Source: Saccopteryx bilineata (lineage: Eukaryota > Chordata > Mammalia > Chiroptera > Emballonuridae). From it: 64,000 bases of DNA. Below, one piece after another: positions 13,030-25,204 of this stretch. Every line of letters starts with the position of its first letter. Positions within the stretch are counted from its first letter, which is position 1. The position numbers were made by a program, and so were the translations under genes. The notes beneath the pieces were generated by a model, which saw only the letters and a program-made list of their open reading frames with translations, had not been told where the DNA came from and searched no databases. The stretch spans positions 293,552,982 through 293,616,981 of the forward strand of contig NC_089490.1 in NCBI RefSeq assembly GCF_036850765.1, read 5' to 3'.

Positions 13030-14230
13030 TTATAGCCAGGAGGCTGGATTATATAGTGGAAACAAAGAAAACTTTATGTATAAGATAAGCATTTCTAGGA
13101 GAGGTATAACTAGTAGGTCTCTTCAATAGAGAGAATATGATAGTGTTTAGTGACTGTTCATCTTAATAATTATTCATTATCTTTTGAATAAGCTTAAAAG
13201 TATTTGGATCTTCATGGAATTGAAAATTTATGTCAACCACATTAACATTTTAATGAGAATAAATGGAAATCTGTCATGTAGAAATTCTTGGGAACAATTT
13301 GACTATTCATATTACCATTTAGTTTATGTGACTATTATTAGTTTCAACTATTGATTATTTTGTGATTTTTATCTGCAGTATGACAGTAAAAACTTTGCAA
13401 TGCAATTATATCACAATTAAAATGTATTGAGAATAATGTATTAGCAATGTACAAAAATATGACAGATTGACAGTGCTAAAATAAAATATATATCACTGTC
13501 ATTCCCTTTCTTTACGGGATCGTAAAGAAACAGAAGAGGGATAGAGTTACTGTTAGTAAGCTGGCAATTACACACATAAGAGCAATTATACAATCTCCAT
13601 ACCAGTAGAGCAATGCCAGACTTTTCACAACCTTTCATGTATTAAAAATAATTTTGTATTTGACCCCCTTGCTCCAGGACATTGCTGGCTTGAATGAGAT
13701 GAAGAATTATTTGGGCAACTATTAGAATCAGAGCTAACCTAAACTGACTTACCATATAGAAGGTAGAGCACTACTATAAGATAAAAAAAACATACTGCAT
13801 CCAAAAGTCTGGAAGAAGTCACACTAGATATAGCTAGTAGGAGCAGGGTATCAAGGAGGTGGCCTAGGAAAGTTGGAAGGAGAAAAATGAGAACAAGCAC
13901 AAGTAGAACAATCAACTGCTGCTGCTAAGAATTTAGGGTGATCACTTGCTAAAGAATATTCAGAAAAAAATTTCCATGTTTTATTTACTCTATGTGATAG
14001 CTGAGATAATAACATACTATGACTGTTCTCAAAACAGTTTATTTTTACTCATTTTTAATATATCTTGGTAATTTCATAGAATGTGAATGCCGTTCATAAT
14101 GCTGCTCTACTCCACACAGCAACCTGCACAAGTATTCTGAATCTAAGCCTCCCAAGAAATTATTGATTATGTACCGTATCTCAGATGTGTCATTATCAAA
14201 TAATTTATTTTTGGTGGTGTTAGTCAAATA
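13030..14230. other. No recognised feature
   Basis: Non-coding AT-rich stretch. Minus-strand open frames at 13441-13638 and 14045-14227 show no domain. Confidence 0.5.
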
Positions 14231-14234
14231 AGTT

Positions 14235-14905
14235 TGTAAATATGATGTTTATGTTTGCTCGCTTATAGTTTGCATTGGGTATAGGGGACAGGCTGTAAGC
14301 AGGCTGGGTCATTATAGCCTAAGGCTTAGTTTTAAGACTAAGCCTTTTCCACCCTTTTACTACTAAGATCTTTTCAAAACTAAGCTTCTCCCCACACCCT
14401 GACTGTTGCATGATGTGAGGTGATGCACTCTCATGAGGAATTCCATTATGCCTTAGATAAGTGACTTTATATCAGAGATTTTCTTGTTTGTATATTAGAT
14501 TAATGGTTTTGATTTCTACACTATAAAATGGGGCAGAGGAGCCCATTCTGGAAGAGAGCAGAGAAAGGCCATGTGGAGGAGAGGAAATGCAGCCAAGATG
14601 GCAGAGTGCTGAAGGAGAGGCCAGTTTGTGCAGAGAGAAGGAGATGGGGAACAGAGGTGAATAGGGCTGGTGAGGTAGTAACCTTTGATTCTACAAAACT
14701 CAGATGAGTCAATGTCTTTGAGAGCCCTTAATGGAAAGGGAAGTGTTTTCCCACTGTGTGTATTTTTTGCCCGTTGGTACAATCTAGGATTAAAGGTAAT
14801 GGCCCACCAGTTCTTGGCTCTGTTGTTTCATTACCATCTGTCCAAATCAAATGCAAACCTGTGATGGTGGCTACATCTACTGGCCATATAGATGGCCACA
14901 TAGTA
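14235..14905 (+). repeat. Old solo LTR, same family as 47346-48043
   Basis: Many phrases recur in the same order in the solo LTR at 47346-48043: a TATA-like tataaaatggggcag, ggccatgtgg, gcagccaagatggc, ggccagtttgtgcagag, gaaggagatgggga, acctttgattct, and a polyadenylation region aggattaaaggtaatggcc. This copy is more diverged, its edges are approximate, and I found no target duplication. Confidence 0.7.
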
Positions 14906-15040
14906 TAGATTCCAAGCAAAGTTATATCTAATATAATGTATAATTGATTATTTTCTTGGAGTAGAAAATCTTTGAATGTCATCTAAAATAGTCAGATATT
15001 CTTAAATTTGCATATTTGTAAATATGGTTAATATCCCAAT

Positions 15041-15414
15041 ATTTTTTTAAATGAACTGCTTGCTGGTTATTTTTATTTATTTATATCTTTTTTATAGAGA
15101 CGGAGAGAGAGTCAGAGAGAGGCATAGAAAGGGACAGACAGACAGGAACGGAGAGAGATGAGAAGCTTCAGTCATCAGTTTTTTGTTGCAACACCTTAGT
15201 TGTTCAGTGATTGCTTTCTCATATGTGCCTTGACTGCGGGCCTTCAGCAGACTGAGTAACCCCTTGCTTGAGCCAGCGACCTTGGGTCCAAGCCAGTGAG
15301 CTTTACTCAAACTAGATGAGCCCGCGCCCAGGCTGACGACCTCGGGGTCTCAAACCTGGGTCCTCGGTATCCCAGTCTGATGCTCTATCCACTGCGCCAC
15401 CGCCTGATCAGGCG
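15041..15414 (-). repeat. tRNA-derived SINE (long-body type)
   Basis: A full SINE in reverse orientation: A/T-rich tail at the left, GA/GACA-rich tract, the body phrase ttgattgctttctcatatg-like, and a tRNA-like head at the right (gatgctctatccactgcgcc). A 10-bp duplication atatcccaat flanks it at 15031-15040 and 15415-15424. Confidence 0.9.
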
Positions 15415-15424
15415 ATATCCCAAT

Positions 15425-16570
15425 TTTCTAATTTGTCTATTACCCTAAGTTGAATGGTCTTCTCTATAATAAACATAGTTTCCCCTGGGCCACGCAAAAA
15501 TTTAATAAGAAATAGATTTTGTATATATTTTGAAGCAACTCCCCCTAAAACCTATGGGGTCATTGATTACTATCAAAGAAGAATGATAGATAGGCAACTT
15601 CCAATTGTATGTACACACTTCTCCCTGGGTATCTCTCTCATATCTAACAAGATGTAACAAAAAGTTCTAGAAAAATTACCTTTAATAAATACAAAATATT
15701 TTGACAATTCTGATATGAAATAGTTTAAATTAAATCTTAGCTGCATTTCAATAAAGTTAGAGCATAGCTATAATAGGAAATTAATATATCACCTAAAGTA
15801 TTATTTATTTAACTTAATGGAAGTATGAATTGCTTTCAGATCTTGCAGAATGTATATATTGGCCCAATAGATCTTGATTAGTACCCAGGATTATGCATTC
15901 CTAATTAAATTCTAGGTCATGCCAGTACTGCTGGTCCATGGACCACACTTTGCTTAGCTAGGACACAGTTCTATGGTCTCATATCAGTGTGACCCAGCCA
16001 TGCACCTTATGATATAAAAATGAGTTGTAAGCATTCTATTATGCTTAAGAAAATTTTCTTACACTGTTTATTGTAGCTGGTATCTTTCAATTTCTGTTTT
16101 GATTCAAATGATGTTCAATTTCTGTCCCTATATCCTCTTTACTGGTTATCTAAGTAATGCTGATTTTAAAAAATATCTTTCTACTCCAACCCCCTGACTT
16201 GACGTAAGTTCTTTCTCAAGCTATTTTCTCCTCATAATTCAACTATTTTGAGCTTCACTGTTTTGTAGATAATAACTGTTATGACTGATCCCAGCATGCC
16301 TAACTCACCAACAATAACATTTTAAATAGAGTACTTGCTACCAAATTTTTAGAAAATATAAAGGGCTTTTTTTATTGCTTAAGGTAAAAAATGTATTATT
16401 GAAAGTCTCCATAACACCCTGTTTCAGAAATGTCTCGTTTAAGAAAAGCTATGTCACAGAAAAAAATCTAGGCAAATGAGAATACAAGTAAAGTTTCAAA
16501 ATGTTAGAATCAATAGATATGATATTTGAATTAGTGTAGCCTCTTCTTTTTGCTGTCACATTGCTTGTGA
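15425..16570. other. No recognised feature
   Basis: AT-rich DNA without coding signal or an identifiable repeat. Confidence 0.5.
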
Positions 16571-16577
16571 TTATATA

Positions 16578-16811
16578 CACTGCTCACAAAAATTAGGGGA
16601 TCAGGGATCGTGCAGATACTCTAGTACTTTCAGCCAGGGCATTTTTACCAATGAAATTAAAGTTGGTTTTGCATCTAATTTGCATAATAAAACAACTTTT
16701 TTGATTTGTCATTTGCTTTTCTGATGTTCTTGTTAATAAAAAAAATCAAATCCTTTCTTTTTAGTCACTTCGTAATTATTTTGAAATATCCCCTAATTTT
16801 TGTGAGCAGTA
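16578..16811. mobile_element. Mariner-type MITE with near-perfect TIRs
   Basis: A 234-bp non-coding element. The left end reads ctgctcacaaaaattagggg and the right end is its reverse complement (cccctaatttttgtgagcag), about 22-25 bp of almost perfect inverted repeat. It sits between TA dinucleotides inside TATATA. The clean ends suggest fairly recent movement by a mariner transposase supplied from elsewhere. Confidence 0.9.
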
Positions 16812-16930
16812 TATATAACAATGTTCTATTGTTACAATAGGATATAAATAGACTATTTTTGTTAATCATGTATATCAAAATATTCAACTTTATATTAAAT
16901 TTCTTAGAAGTTAAGTATAAATAGACATAT

Positions 16931-16964
16931 GGTTGAATGGATGGATGGATGGATGGATAGATAG
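16931..16964. repeat. (GGAT)n simple repeat
   Basis: Short run of ggat/gata tetramers. Confidence 0.9.
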
Positions 16965-17169
16965 TTTAGCCCTTTCTCTACACTCCACCAATTTACACTT
17001 AATCTTAGCCAAAAAGCCAAGAAATAATCTATACTTCACACATTTAAATAAAAAATCATGCAGGAATGGAAGAGATGTTAATAGTTTTAAGATTTTCTTA
17101 GATGATTCAACTCAGTGGCCATGTTTGAATATTAATGATACAGGTAATGATATTTATGAACTTAACTTT

Positions 17170-17870
17170 TTTTAACATTTAATTTTTTTCAATTATATTT
17201 ACACTTAATATTATTTTGTATTAGTTTGAGATGTATAGTATAGTGGTTAAACAATTGTATACTTATGAAGTGTTCCGCAGGATATTTCCAGTGTCCATCT
17301 GGCACCATACAGAGTTATTACAATATGTTGACTATATTTCCTATGCTTTAGTTTACATCCCCATGACTATTTTGTAATTACCAATCTGTACATATTAATC
17401 ACTTTACCATTTTTTTCCTAGTCCCTCAACCTCCTCCCCTCTGACAACCATCAGTCTGTTCTCCAGGAGTTTGTTTCTGTTTTGTTTGTTTACATTGTTC
17501 TTAAAATTCCACATGTAAATGAAATCACATAGTATTTGTCTCTCTCTGATTGACTTATTTTAATTAACATAATCCCCCTATGTCCATCCATGCTACTGTA
17601 AATGATAAGATTTCATATTTTAATGTTCTAGAAATATTCCATTTTATATATTATATACACCACACCTTTTTTTCTCACTCATCTATTGATGGGCAGTTAG
17701 GTTGCTTCCATGCTTGGCTATTATAAATAACGCTACAAATATAACACTGTGGTGCATATATTCTTTCAAAATAATGCTTTGGGTTCTTTTGAGTATATTC
17801 CCAAAAGAAAAATTGCTAGGTCATAATGTAGTTCCGTCTTTAATTTTTTGAAGGACTTCACAATAAAACA
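17170..17870 (-). repeat. L1 3' end, antisense
   Basis: The sequence follows the complement of an old mammalian L1 3' region: a start like taagtataatattattttgtatt, then ccagtctgttctcc, tgaaatcacatag, ccatccatgctactg, ttccattttatatat and tgggcagttaggttgcttcc. No open frame remains. Confidence 0.75.
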
Positions 17871-17999
17871 AGCTTACCTTTCCTCTCATTTTTATAAAAT
17901 TTATTCTCTAGAACAATTTGACTTAAATATCAGTTTTAAAGTATATCTGTACTCAAAGGATGATAAACTATTTAAAACTATTTGCATGGTGAATCAGTT

Positions 18000-18250
18000 A
18001 TTTATTGCTGTATAAACAACTTCCTAATAGTGGATTCAAACATCAATTTATTTTTCTCCTGAATTCTATGGGTGGTTCTGCTGTGCTTACCTGAAAGCAC
18101 TCGAGTGACTGCAGTTATCTGATAATCACCTGGGGTTGAATGGGCCAAGATAGCTTCTTTTCCTGGTCTGGTGTGAGCTGGGGCTGTTGACTGGGGCATC
18201 TTGGTTTTTGAGATCTCTAGAGCACATCAACTTATGTACTTCTTCTAAGA
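18000..18250. repeat. Ancient interspersed repeat, family not assigned
   Basis: It begins cagttatttattgctgtata with a later ggctggggctgttgactgggg-like pattern. This resembles a common mammalian MER-class repeat, but I cannot assign the family. Confidence 0.4.
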
Positions 18251-18259
18251 ACCCACTTG

Positions 18260-18700
18260 GACAATTTTTATCCCATTTTTGAACTTTATAACAATGTAAT
18301 ATAGTACATACATTTTATATCTGGCTTAATCTGCAGAACAGTATATATTCCAGTTTCATGCATAGTGTTACATGTAGCTGCTCTTTATTGCTTTCATGGC
18401 TGTATTTTAATTTAATTCTATAAGTATACTACATTTCCTTTGTTCATTCTGTTGCTGCTAGACATTTTAGTTTCTAACTTAAATTTATAATATTTTATTA
18501 TTAGTAATGCTATAAACTTTGTTGTAAACAAATGCACATTACATTTATATTTTCAGTTTCTAGTGCACATATATAGCTATATAGATATAGATATAATAAA
18601 AATATATATATTATCTCACTGTAGAATAATTTTGGATCTTGGGACAATGTGTTCAAATTTAAAGATAAGAGATAAATATTTTAGCAGTATATAGTTAATT
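18260..18700 (-). repeat. Old L1 3' region, antisense
   Basis: Phrases such as gtatattccagtttcatgca and tcattctgttgctgctag followed by acattttagtttctaactt fit the complement of an old L1 3' UTR. Low conservation. Confidence 0.4.
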
Positions 18701-18704
18701 TTTA

Positions 18705-19262
18705 TAACTGTTACATATTCACTTGGTAAGAATATAAATTTTATCATTGTGTAATTCTATATCTGTCATTTAACAATTCTGCTAAAATTATTTTTAGATT
18801 TGTTTTAAATTTTCTGTGTTTAAATTTAATTATTTGTAAATAAAGAACATTCTTTTTCTTTTTCTTTTTTCCAAAATATACAAAGATGTTTGGTTCAATT
18901 ACAATTAGGAGTGGTGAGATAACTAAACATTTTTACATGAGATGAATATATTAGCAACTCAAAGCACTGTAAATAATGTATTTTTGCTTCCTCTGTATCA
19001 AATACTCATCTCAGTTCTATGTGCAAATATTATGCATTTTCTTTATGCCTATTAACTTTAATTACTCCATTTTCACTGAAACTCATTATTATTTTTCTAT
19101 ATTAAGCTTTTTAAAATGAGTTTTGGTGGAATGCTTTGAGGGCTATTTTTATTGCAAGTTAATATTATGTTCGTTATTTAAGAAAAAAATGGAAAAATAA
19201 CTCTTTTGAAATCCAATGCCTCACATTCAGTTAATATTTTAAATAAATAAACCACTATTTAA
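18705..19262. other. No recognised feature
   Basis: AT-rich non-coding stretch; nothing identified. Confidence 0.5.
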
Positions 19263-19264
19263 GA

Positions 19265-19640
19265 ATGTCTTAATCAGTTTGAACTGCCATAACACAATAC
19301 AATAGATGGAGTATCTAAACAACAGAATTTTATTTTCTCATAATTTGGAGGCTGCAAATCTGAAGTTAAGGTCAGGCAAACCAGATCTCTTTCTGGCCTA
19401 TAAAAGGCTGCCTTCTGGCTATGTCCTCAAATGGGAGAGGAAGGGAAGGAGGGAGAGAAAGAGAAAAAAAGAGAGAGAGAAATATCTAGTGCCTCATTTC
19501 AGAAGAGCACTAACTCCAACATGAGGGCCTGATGATTATCTCCCAAAGGTTCTGTCTCCATGTACCATTATACCAACACATTGGTTAAGACTTCAAAATA
19601 TCAATTTGGAGGATACACAGTTCAGTCTGTAGTAAGAGGT
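19265..19640 (-). repeat. MLT1 LTR (ERVL-MaLR), antisense
   Basis: The complement of the MLT1 LTR plan is readable: gaactgccataacacaatac, aaacaacagaattttattttctcat, ggaggctgcaaatctgaag at the left, and tcaaaatatcaatttggagg then cacagttcagtctgtag at the right. A purine-rich GA tract at about 19435-19480 interrupts it. Confidence 0.75.
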
Positions 19641-19868
19641 ACAGTCCTTCTTTGTTCTTTATTCCTTATGCTTTTTCTCCTACTTTCTGTTTTTTCTCTT
19701 TTTTATTCCTACTTACCTTTACTTTTTAAATATTAAACTTTATTTGCAAAGCAATCATTGCATAGTACTTTAATTTTACCTTAACAATTATTTCATGATA
19801 ATTTTTGAAAAATTTATTATCTCTTTAGCACTTTCAAATTGTTAAACCTTTCTTTAAACCTGGGACTA

Positions 19869-19872
<4 letters not shown>

Positions 19873-19912
<40 letters not shown>
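19873..19912. repeat. (TG)n microsatellite
   Basis: About 19 uninterrupted TG units. Confidence 0.95.
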
Positions 19913-19914
<2 letters not shown>

Positions 19915-19984
19915 GATAAAATTGGTCTAAACACTTCATAACAATAGCAGCTTTCTTACACAGTAAAGTTGTCATTGAAACCTA

Positions 19985-20190
19985 GTAGTTAGCTTAGTAA
20001 GTTAGAGTGTCCTCTTGAATAGAGAAGTTTGCAGGTTGGATTCCCAGTCAGGGCACACATGGGAAGCAACCAATGAATGCACAACTGAGTGAAACAACAA
20101 ATGAATGCTTCCCCTCCAACTCCCCTCTCTCTTCCTCTCTCCATCTTTCTGAAACTCAATCAATAAATGAAATATAAATATATATAAAAT
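19985..20190 (+). repeat. Old tRNA-derived SINE (Ves-like)
   Basis: It carries gattcccagtcagggcacac, then gggaagcaaccaatgaatgc, a CT tract and aatcaataaatgaaat. This is the head-body-tail order of Ves-type SINEs in plus orientation, with a mutated head. An AT-rich (TA)n tail follows to about 20203. Confidence 0.7.
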
Positions 20191-20204
20191 ATATATATAT
20201 ATGC

Positions 20205-20340
20205 CCTGGAAAAATATCTTGGTTGGTTGCACTTTATTCTAAAGTGCAGAGGTTTCCAGTTCCATTCTTTGGTCTAGGCACAAACAGGAATAGCTCAATA
20301 TCCCTGTCTCCCTGCCTCTCTCTAAAATAAATAAATACAT
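20205..20340 (+). repeat. Short tRNA-derived SINE
   Basis: A head starting gccctgg, a B-box-like gtttccagttccattc, and a short tail ctctctaaaataaataaata. It lies directly behind another SINE. Diverged. Confidence 0.5.
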
Positions 20341-20344
20341 ACCT

Positions 20345-21575
20345 AGTAGTTATCTAATCAACCTTTCATAAAGCATTGACATATGTTATTTTTAGTGAAA
20401 TTGACCTATATTTAGGCATATAGTTGTGTACTTATTTTAATTCTAGACAAAAGACCTTAAATCTTGAGACATTGAACTATGAGTTATCCCTTTTAGCTTT
20501 ACAACATAGTAACTTATTGTGGTCCTTTGTGTAGATAACTATTGTTATAGTTTTATTTCTGAACACATTAGAGAATGCTAGTAAAGCATTCTTGCCACTT
20601 TATCTCTAACATGAAGAACCTGGACCTAAGATATATTTGTTCTATACTTTTGCTGATATAGTTGCTCTGGAAAATTAAAAAGAAAAATCATCCAAATTCT
20701 GGTTGTTCATGATTTTTATCAAAATGAATTTTATTCATTTGGAAATCATTTACCCTGAGACAGTAGTTTACCAACATTTTTTTAAAACTCTTATTTCTCT
20801 GCAATTATTTTGAAAATATAAATGTGCATCTCATGTCATTTTTTAAATTGGCCTCCAGATCTTTTCAATTGAAATACAAATAGTAGCAATAGAAACATTT
20901 TCTACATTATTTCAAAAAGTCGTTTTAATAAGAACTATTGAATCAGTATTTTAAATGTACCCTGCATAATAATAATACAAGTTAAAGTTGTATCATGTAT
21001 TTATATTCAGAATGTTTACACTTTTGTTTCTCATATAACTTGTATTTAGTTTTTTTCTCACTATTTCACCCTAATAAATTCTGTTTTTAAAAGAATGTTC
21101 TTATCACTCAGTCATAGCCTCAAAAATTATGAACATTAATTTATTATTTAAAAGCAACTTATTTTGCCTGAATTAGATTACACTTATTTTCTGGAATTAA
21201 TGACCTTTATAATTGTTAGTAATAAAAAACCATTAATCACAACCCCTTTCAATATGGAAAAACACATTAAAACTATGATGCATATATCCAAACACATTGG
21301 ATAGAGGTATTCTTAAAAACATAATGGAGTGCTGCCTTGTTAAAGTAAATTTCTTTGGACAGAGATATTTTGAATCATCTCATTTCTGGCATTCACAAAT
21401 ATTTTACAACTAAAAGTCTGCCACTTTTAACCTTTTGGTAAGAGTGAAGACTGCTCTATTTTAGCAAAATAAAAAGGATACTTGTGAAACAAACAAAAAC
21501 AGATAAGAATATAGAATCTTCATGACATCATGGCCATACATACAAGTATTTCTTCTAGTAAAGAATAATTAATTG
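20345..21575. other. No recognised feature
   Basis: AT-rich DNA, no coding signal, no repeat family recognised. Confidence 0.5.
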
Positions 21576-21579
21576 AAAT

Positions 21580-22003
21580 AAGCCAGTCAGAGAGAGACAT
21601 ATATATATATATATGATCTCACTTATATGTAGAATCTAATGAGAACAATAGACTGATAAAATAGAAACAGAGGCATGCACACATGGAACAGACTGACATC
21701 TGTCGGAGGGGCGTGAGGCAAAAGGACTGGATGAAAGAAGGTACTGGGAGTAGCTAAAACACATGCATACTTAACAGATAGACACGGATAACAGTGTGAT
21801 AACAGCCAGAGAGCAAGGGAGTGGGGGCAAGGTGGAGGTGGACAAAGTGGGAGGGAGCAAAATGGGGAAATTGACTTTGCTTGGGACTGGGGTCTATGAA
21901 GAAGTGTGCAGATGGTATTATATAAAATTGTCTACTTTAAACCTGTATGGTTTTGTGAACTAATATCATCCCAATAAATTTAATTAATAAAAAAGGAAAG
22001 AAA
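21580..22003 (+). repeat. L1 3' UTR, sense
   Basis: The start gccagtcagagagagacata, then gatctcacttatatgtagaatctaa, a purine-rich middle and the end cccaataaatttaattaataaaaaagg follow the 3' UTR and A-tail of a mammalian L1. Only the 3' end is present, so this is a 5'-truncated insertion. Confidence 0.8.
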
Positions 22004-22340
22004 AGAATATAGTCTTCATATGTTCCCAGAGTTAAAGACACTACAATCTGAAGATTTGTCATTCCAGGGAATAATTAATAGTAAAACATGTTTTTTCTCT
22101 GAAAATCTCATTAAGGTCTTTTCCACTGTAGACTCTGAAGGAGGCATTTCTTCAGAAATGTTAAAGTAATTAAGCCAGGAGGACATTAGACTGAGGTGGC
22201 TCTAATGCTGTTGCAGCTTACATAAGCAAACCAAAATCTAAGTTTCAAATGCCTGAATGTCACCAAATCAAAACCTAAGAACCACCAATCACAAACAGCC
22301 AAGTAGACTGTAAACTGCAGCTCATCAATAATTTCCTTTC

Positions 22341-22661
22341 CTGACCAGATGGTGGCGCAGAGATAGAGTGTCAGACTGAAACACAGAGGACCCAGATTTG
22401 AAACGCTCAGATCGCAGGCTTGAGCAGGAGCTCATCTGGTTTGAGCAAGGCTCTACAGCTTGAGCCCAAGGTTGCTAGCTTGAGCAAGGGGTTACTCGAT
22501 CTGCTGTAGCCCCACGGTCAAGGCACATATGAGAAAGCAATCAATGAACAACTAAGGTGCCACAACAAAGAACTGATGCTTCTCATCTCCCTTCCTGTCT
22601 TTCTGTCCCTATCTGTCCCTCTCTCTGTCTCTCTCTGTCTCTGTCAAAAAATAAGAAGAAG
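22341..22661 (+). repeat. tRNA-derived SINE (long-body type)
   Basis: The head ctgaccagatggtggcgcag, the body with repeated gcttgagca units, gagaaagcaatcaatgaac, a GTCT/CT tract and an A-rich tail. An 11-bp duplication aatttcctttc flanks it at 22330-22340 and 22662-22672. Confidence 0.9.
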
Positions 22662-22836
22662 AATTTCCTTTCTTTACCTCTCCTTTTTCTCTATGAAAGT
22701 CTCTCCCTGAGCTCCCATTCAAGGTAGACTCCAAAGCTCTTTTAACTTTTTGCTTCCAGACTGGAATTGAGTTTTACTCAAATAAACTGTTAAAAATTTT
22801 AATATGCTTCAGTTTATCTTTTAACAGAAATATATT

Positions 22837-23624
22837 AATGAAATATCTGTTATAACAAATACTTTTTTTTTTTTTTTTTTTGGTACAAGGAGACAAACTG
22901 TAGTCGAGTTTCATTCTTTTGCATGTGGTTTTCCAGTTTTCCCAGCACCATTTATTGAAGAGGATTTTTTTTCTCCATTGTGTGTTGTTGGCTTCTTTAT
23001 CAAAGATGATTTGACCATATACATGTGGTTCTATACTGGGCTCTCTATTCTTTTCCATTGGTCTAAGTGTCTATTTTCTGCCAATACTATGCCCCAAAAC
23101 TCAAAAACATTGGTAAAGACACATGCAGCCCTATGTTAATTGCAGCATTGTTCACAGTGGCCAAGACATGGAAACAACCAAAAAGCCCTTCAATAGATGA
23201 TTGGATAAGGAAGATGTGGTACATATATACTATGGAATACTACTCAGCCATAAGAAATGATGACATAGGATCATTTACAACAACATGGTTGGACCTTGAT
23301 AACATTATACTGAGTGAAATAAGTAAATCAGAAAAAACTAAAAACTGTATGATTCCATACATAAGTGGGACACAAAATTGAGACTCATGGACATAGATTA
23401 GAGTGCAGTGGTTACCAGGGGGAGGGGAAAGGAAGAGAGGGAGGGGATGGGGTAAGGGAGGGTCATAAAAAAAACCAAATATAAGGTGACAGAGGGCAAT
23501 TTGACTTGGGTGGTGGGTATACAACATAGTCAAATGTCAAAATGATCTGGAGATGTTTTCTCTGAATCTATGTACTTTAATTGATCAATGTCACCCCATT
23601 AAAATTAATTGTCTAAATAAAATA
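22837..23624. mobile_element. 5'-inverted (twin-primed) L1 insertion
   Basis: The left part (about 22882-23085) is L1 ORF2 sequence on the minus strand (a stretch reading [10 protein letters not shown] and [15 protein letters not shown]). The right part (about 23086-23610) is plus-strand ORF2 C-terminus ([33 protein letters not shown]) followed by the 3' UTR. Inverted 5' and sense 3' segments in one insert are the mark of twin priming. The 11-bp string agaaatatatt at 22826-22836 and 23625-23635 may be the target duplication. A poly-T of about 20 at 22862 sits at the outer edge of the inverted part. Confidence 0.8.
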
Positions 23625-23679
23625 AGAAATATATTTTTGAGGAAACTTATTACTAGCAAATATTATCAAGAAAAGTGTT

Positions 23680-23905
23680 TAGCCTTGGCTAAGTGCTCAG
23701 TTCCGTTGGATAGATAATCATGCCAATACACCAAAGTTACATGTTCATTCTCCAGCTAGGGAGCATGTAAGAATCAACCAATGAATGCATAAATAAGTGG
23801 AACTACAAATGGATGTTTCTTTCTCCCTCTTTCTGTCTTTTTCTCTCTCACTCCCCCTTCATCTTTCTCTAAAAATCAATCAATCCATAAAATTTAAAAA
23901 AGTTC
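23680..23905 (+). repeat. Ves SINE
   Basis: The body phrase agaatcaaccaatgaatgca followed by taaataagtggaac and caaatggatgtttc, then the CT tract and aaaaatcaatcaat tail, is close to the Ves SINE of bats. The tRNA-like head (ttggctaagtgctcag) is mutated. This is the best single hint that the host is a bat. Confidence 0.75.
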
Positions 23906-24119
23906 ATTTTCCAAAGAGGACTTACAATGAGGGGTTGGTGGGCAGCTCTAAGCTCAAATTGTCAAATTGAACAAAACTAGGATGCTAATTTATTAAATTC
24001 AAATAATTATTACAACATAAATGAAAATGATACAGATTCACAACTAATCTTTAAAATACAGGTTAAAATAAATCACTAATTATCTTTAAGATACATTGGA
24101 AAATTTTTGTTTAAGTTAC

Positions 24120-24330
24120 AGTGCTGCCCTTTTATGTGGCTCAGTGGATGGAGAGTGGTCCTCACATGCCCAGCTCTCAGGTTTAATCTCCTGTCAGGGC
24201 ACATATGAGAAGAAACCCATGAGTGCACAACTAAGTGAAACAATGAGTGGATGCTTCTCTGTCCCTCACTCTCTCCAGTCCTCCCTTTCACTCAATTAAA
24301 TGAAAAAATATTTTTTTAATTAAAAAATAA
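24120..24330 (+). repeat. Old tRNA-derived SINE (Ves-like)
   Basis: The head-like tggctcagtggatggag, ctgtcagggcacatatgag, a CT tract and a ctcaattaaatgaaaaaat tail in the usual order. Degenerate copy. Confidence 0.65.
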
Positions 24331-24548
24331 AAGATCCACTGAAATATAGTTGAAAACAGATATATTCTTTTTAAAAAAAAATATTGTAAATCCGTTGAGT
24401 AAAAAGATCTTTGTCACTTCCTTTGTGCTTCAGATTTGTTCATTAAAGACAAAAATTAAGGAATTATTCTTGCCCTTCTTTAGAGATAATTTAGTTATTT
24501 ATTTATTGGGGAGGAATTCTAGCCAATATGAGTTGTCATCATTTAAGA

Positions 24549-24898
24549 CAGTTGTAGTCAACCTGGTCCCTACTGCCCACTAGTGAGCGTTCCAGCTTTC
24601 ATGGTGGACAGTAGTGGAACAACCAAAGTATAAATAAAAAGATTGATTTAACTCTAGTAAGTTGTTTTATAAAGATTTATTCTGCCAAACTTAGCAAAAA
24701 TCTGACATAAAGTACTTGGTAAGTAATTATTATTATATGCTTAACTTGCTGTAACTCTGCTTTATAAATTTTATAAAGTAAAGTTACTTCCCTACTTTTA
24801 AATTACCATTACTGTGGAACCAGTGGGCAGTTAGAAAATTTTACTACTAACAGAGACACAAAAGTGGGCAGTAGGTATAAAAAGGTTGACTACCCCTG
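24549..24898. mobile_element. Non-autonomous hAT (Buster-like) MITE
   Basis: A 350-bp element with inverted ends: left cagttgtagtcaacctgg with tactgcccac inside, right gtgggcagtagg then gttgactacccctg. A perfect 8-bp duplication atttaaga lies at 24541-24548 and 24899-24906; its central TA fits the nnnTAnnn pattern known for Buster-group hAT elements. There is no transposase; the interior is AT-rich. Confidence 0.9.
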
Positions 24899-25204
24899 AT
24901 TTAAGATATTTTGTTAGGTTACAAGTCACTAGTGATAAGGTTTTTGTAACTTACAATAACAATTCCTGTGCACCACCTTTGTTTTCCTTCTCATTGCTAT
25001 ATATTAAACCTATCTGGTTAAGTTTGTGTCTTTTGGTCAGACTAAGACAGTAACTTTTTTCCATTCTCTCCCCTCTAGCTGAATTAATAAATTGAGATTT
25101 GAAGGGAGCAGGGTGAAAAGCCAGGTTTAAGATCTCCAGACTTAATATACATTTCCTAATCCACCTTTCTCCATACAGTTCTGTTTTAGAGCTCCTGTCA
25201 GTGT

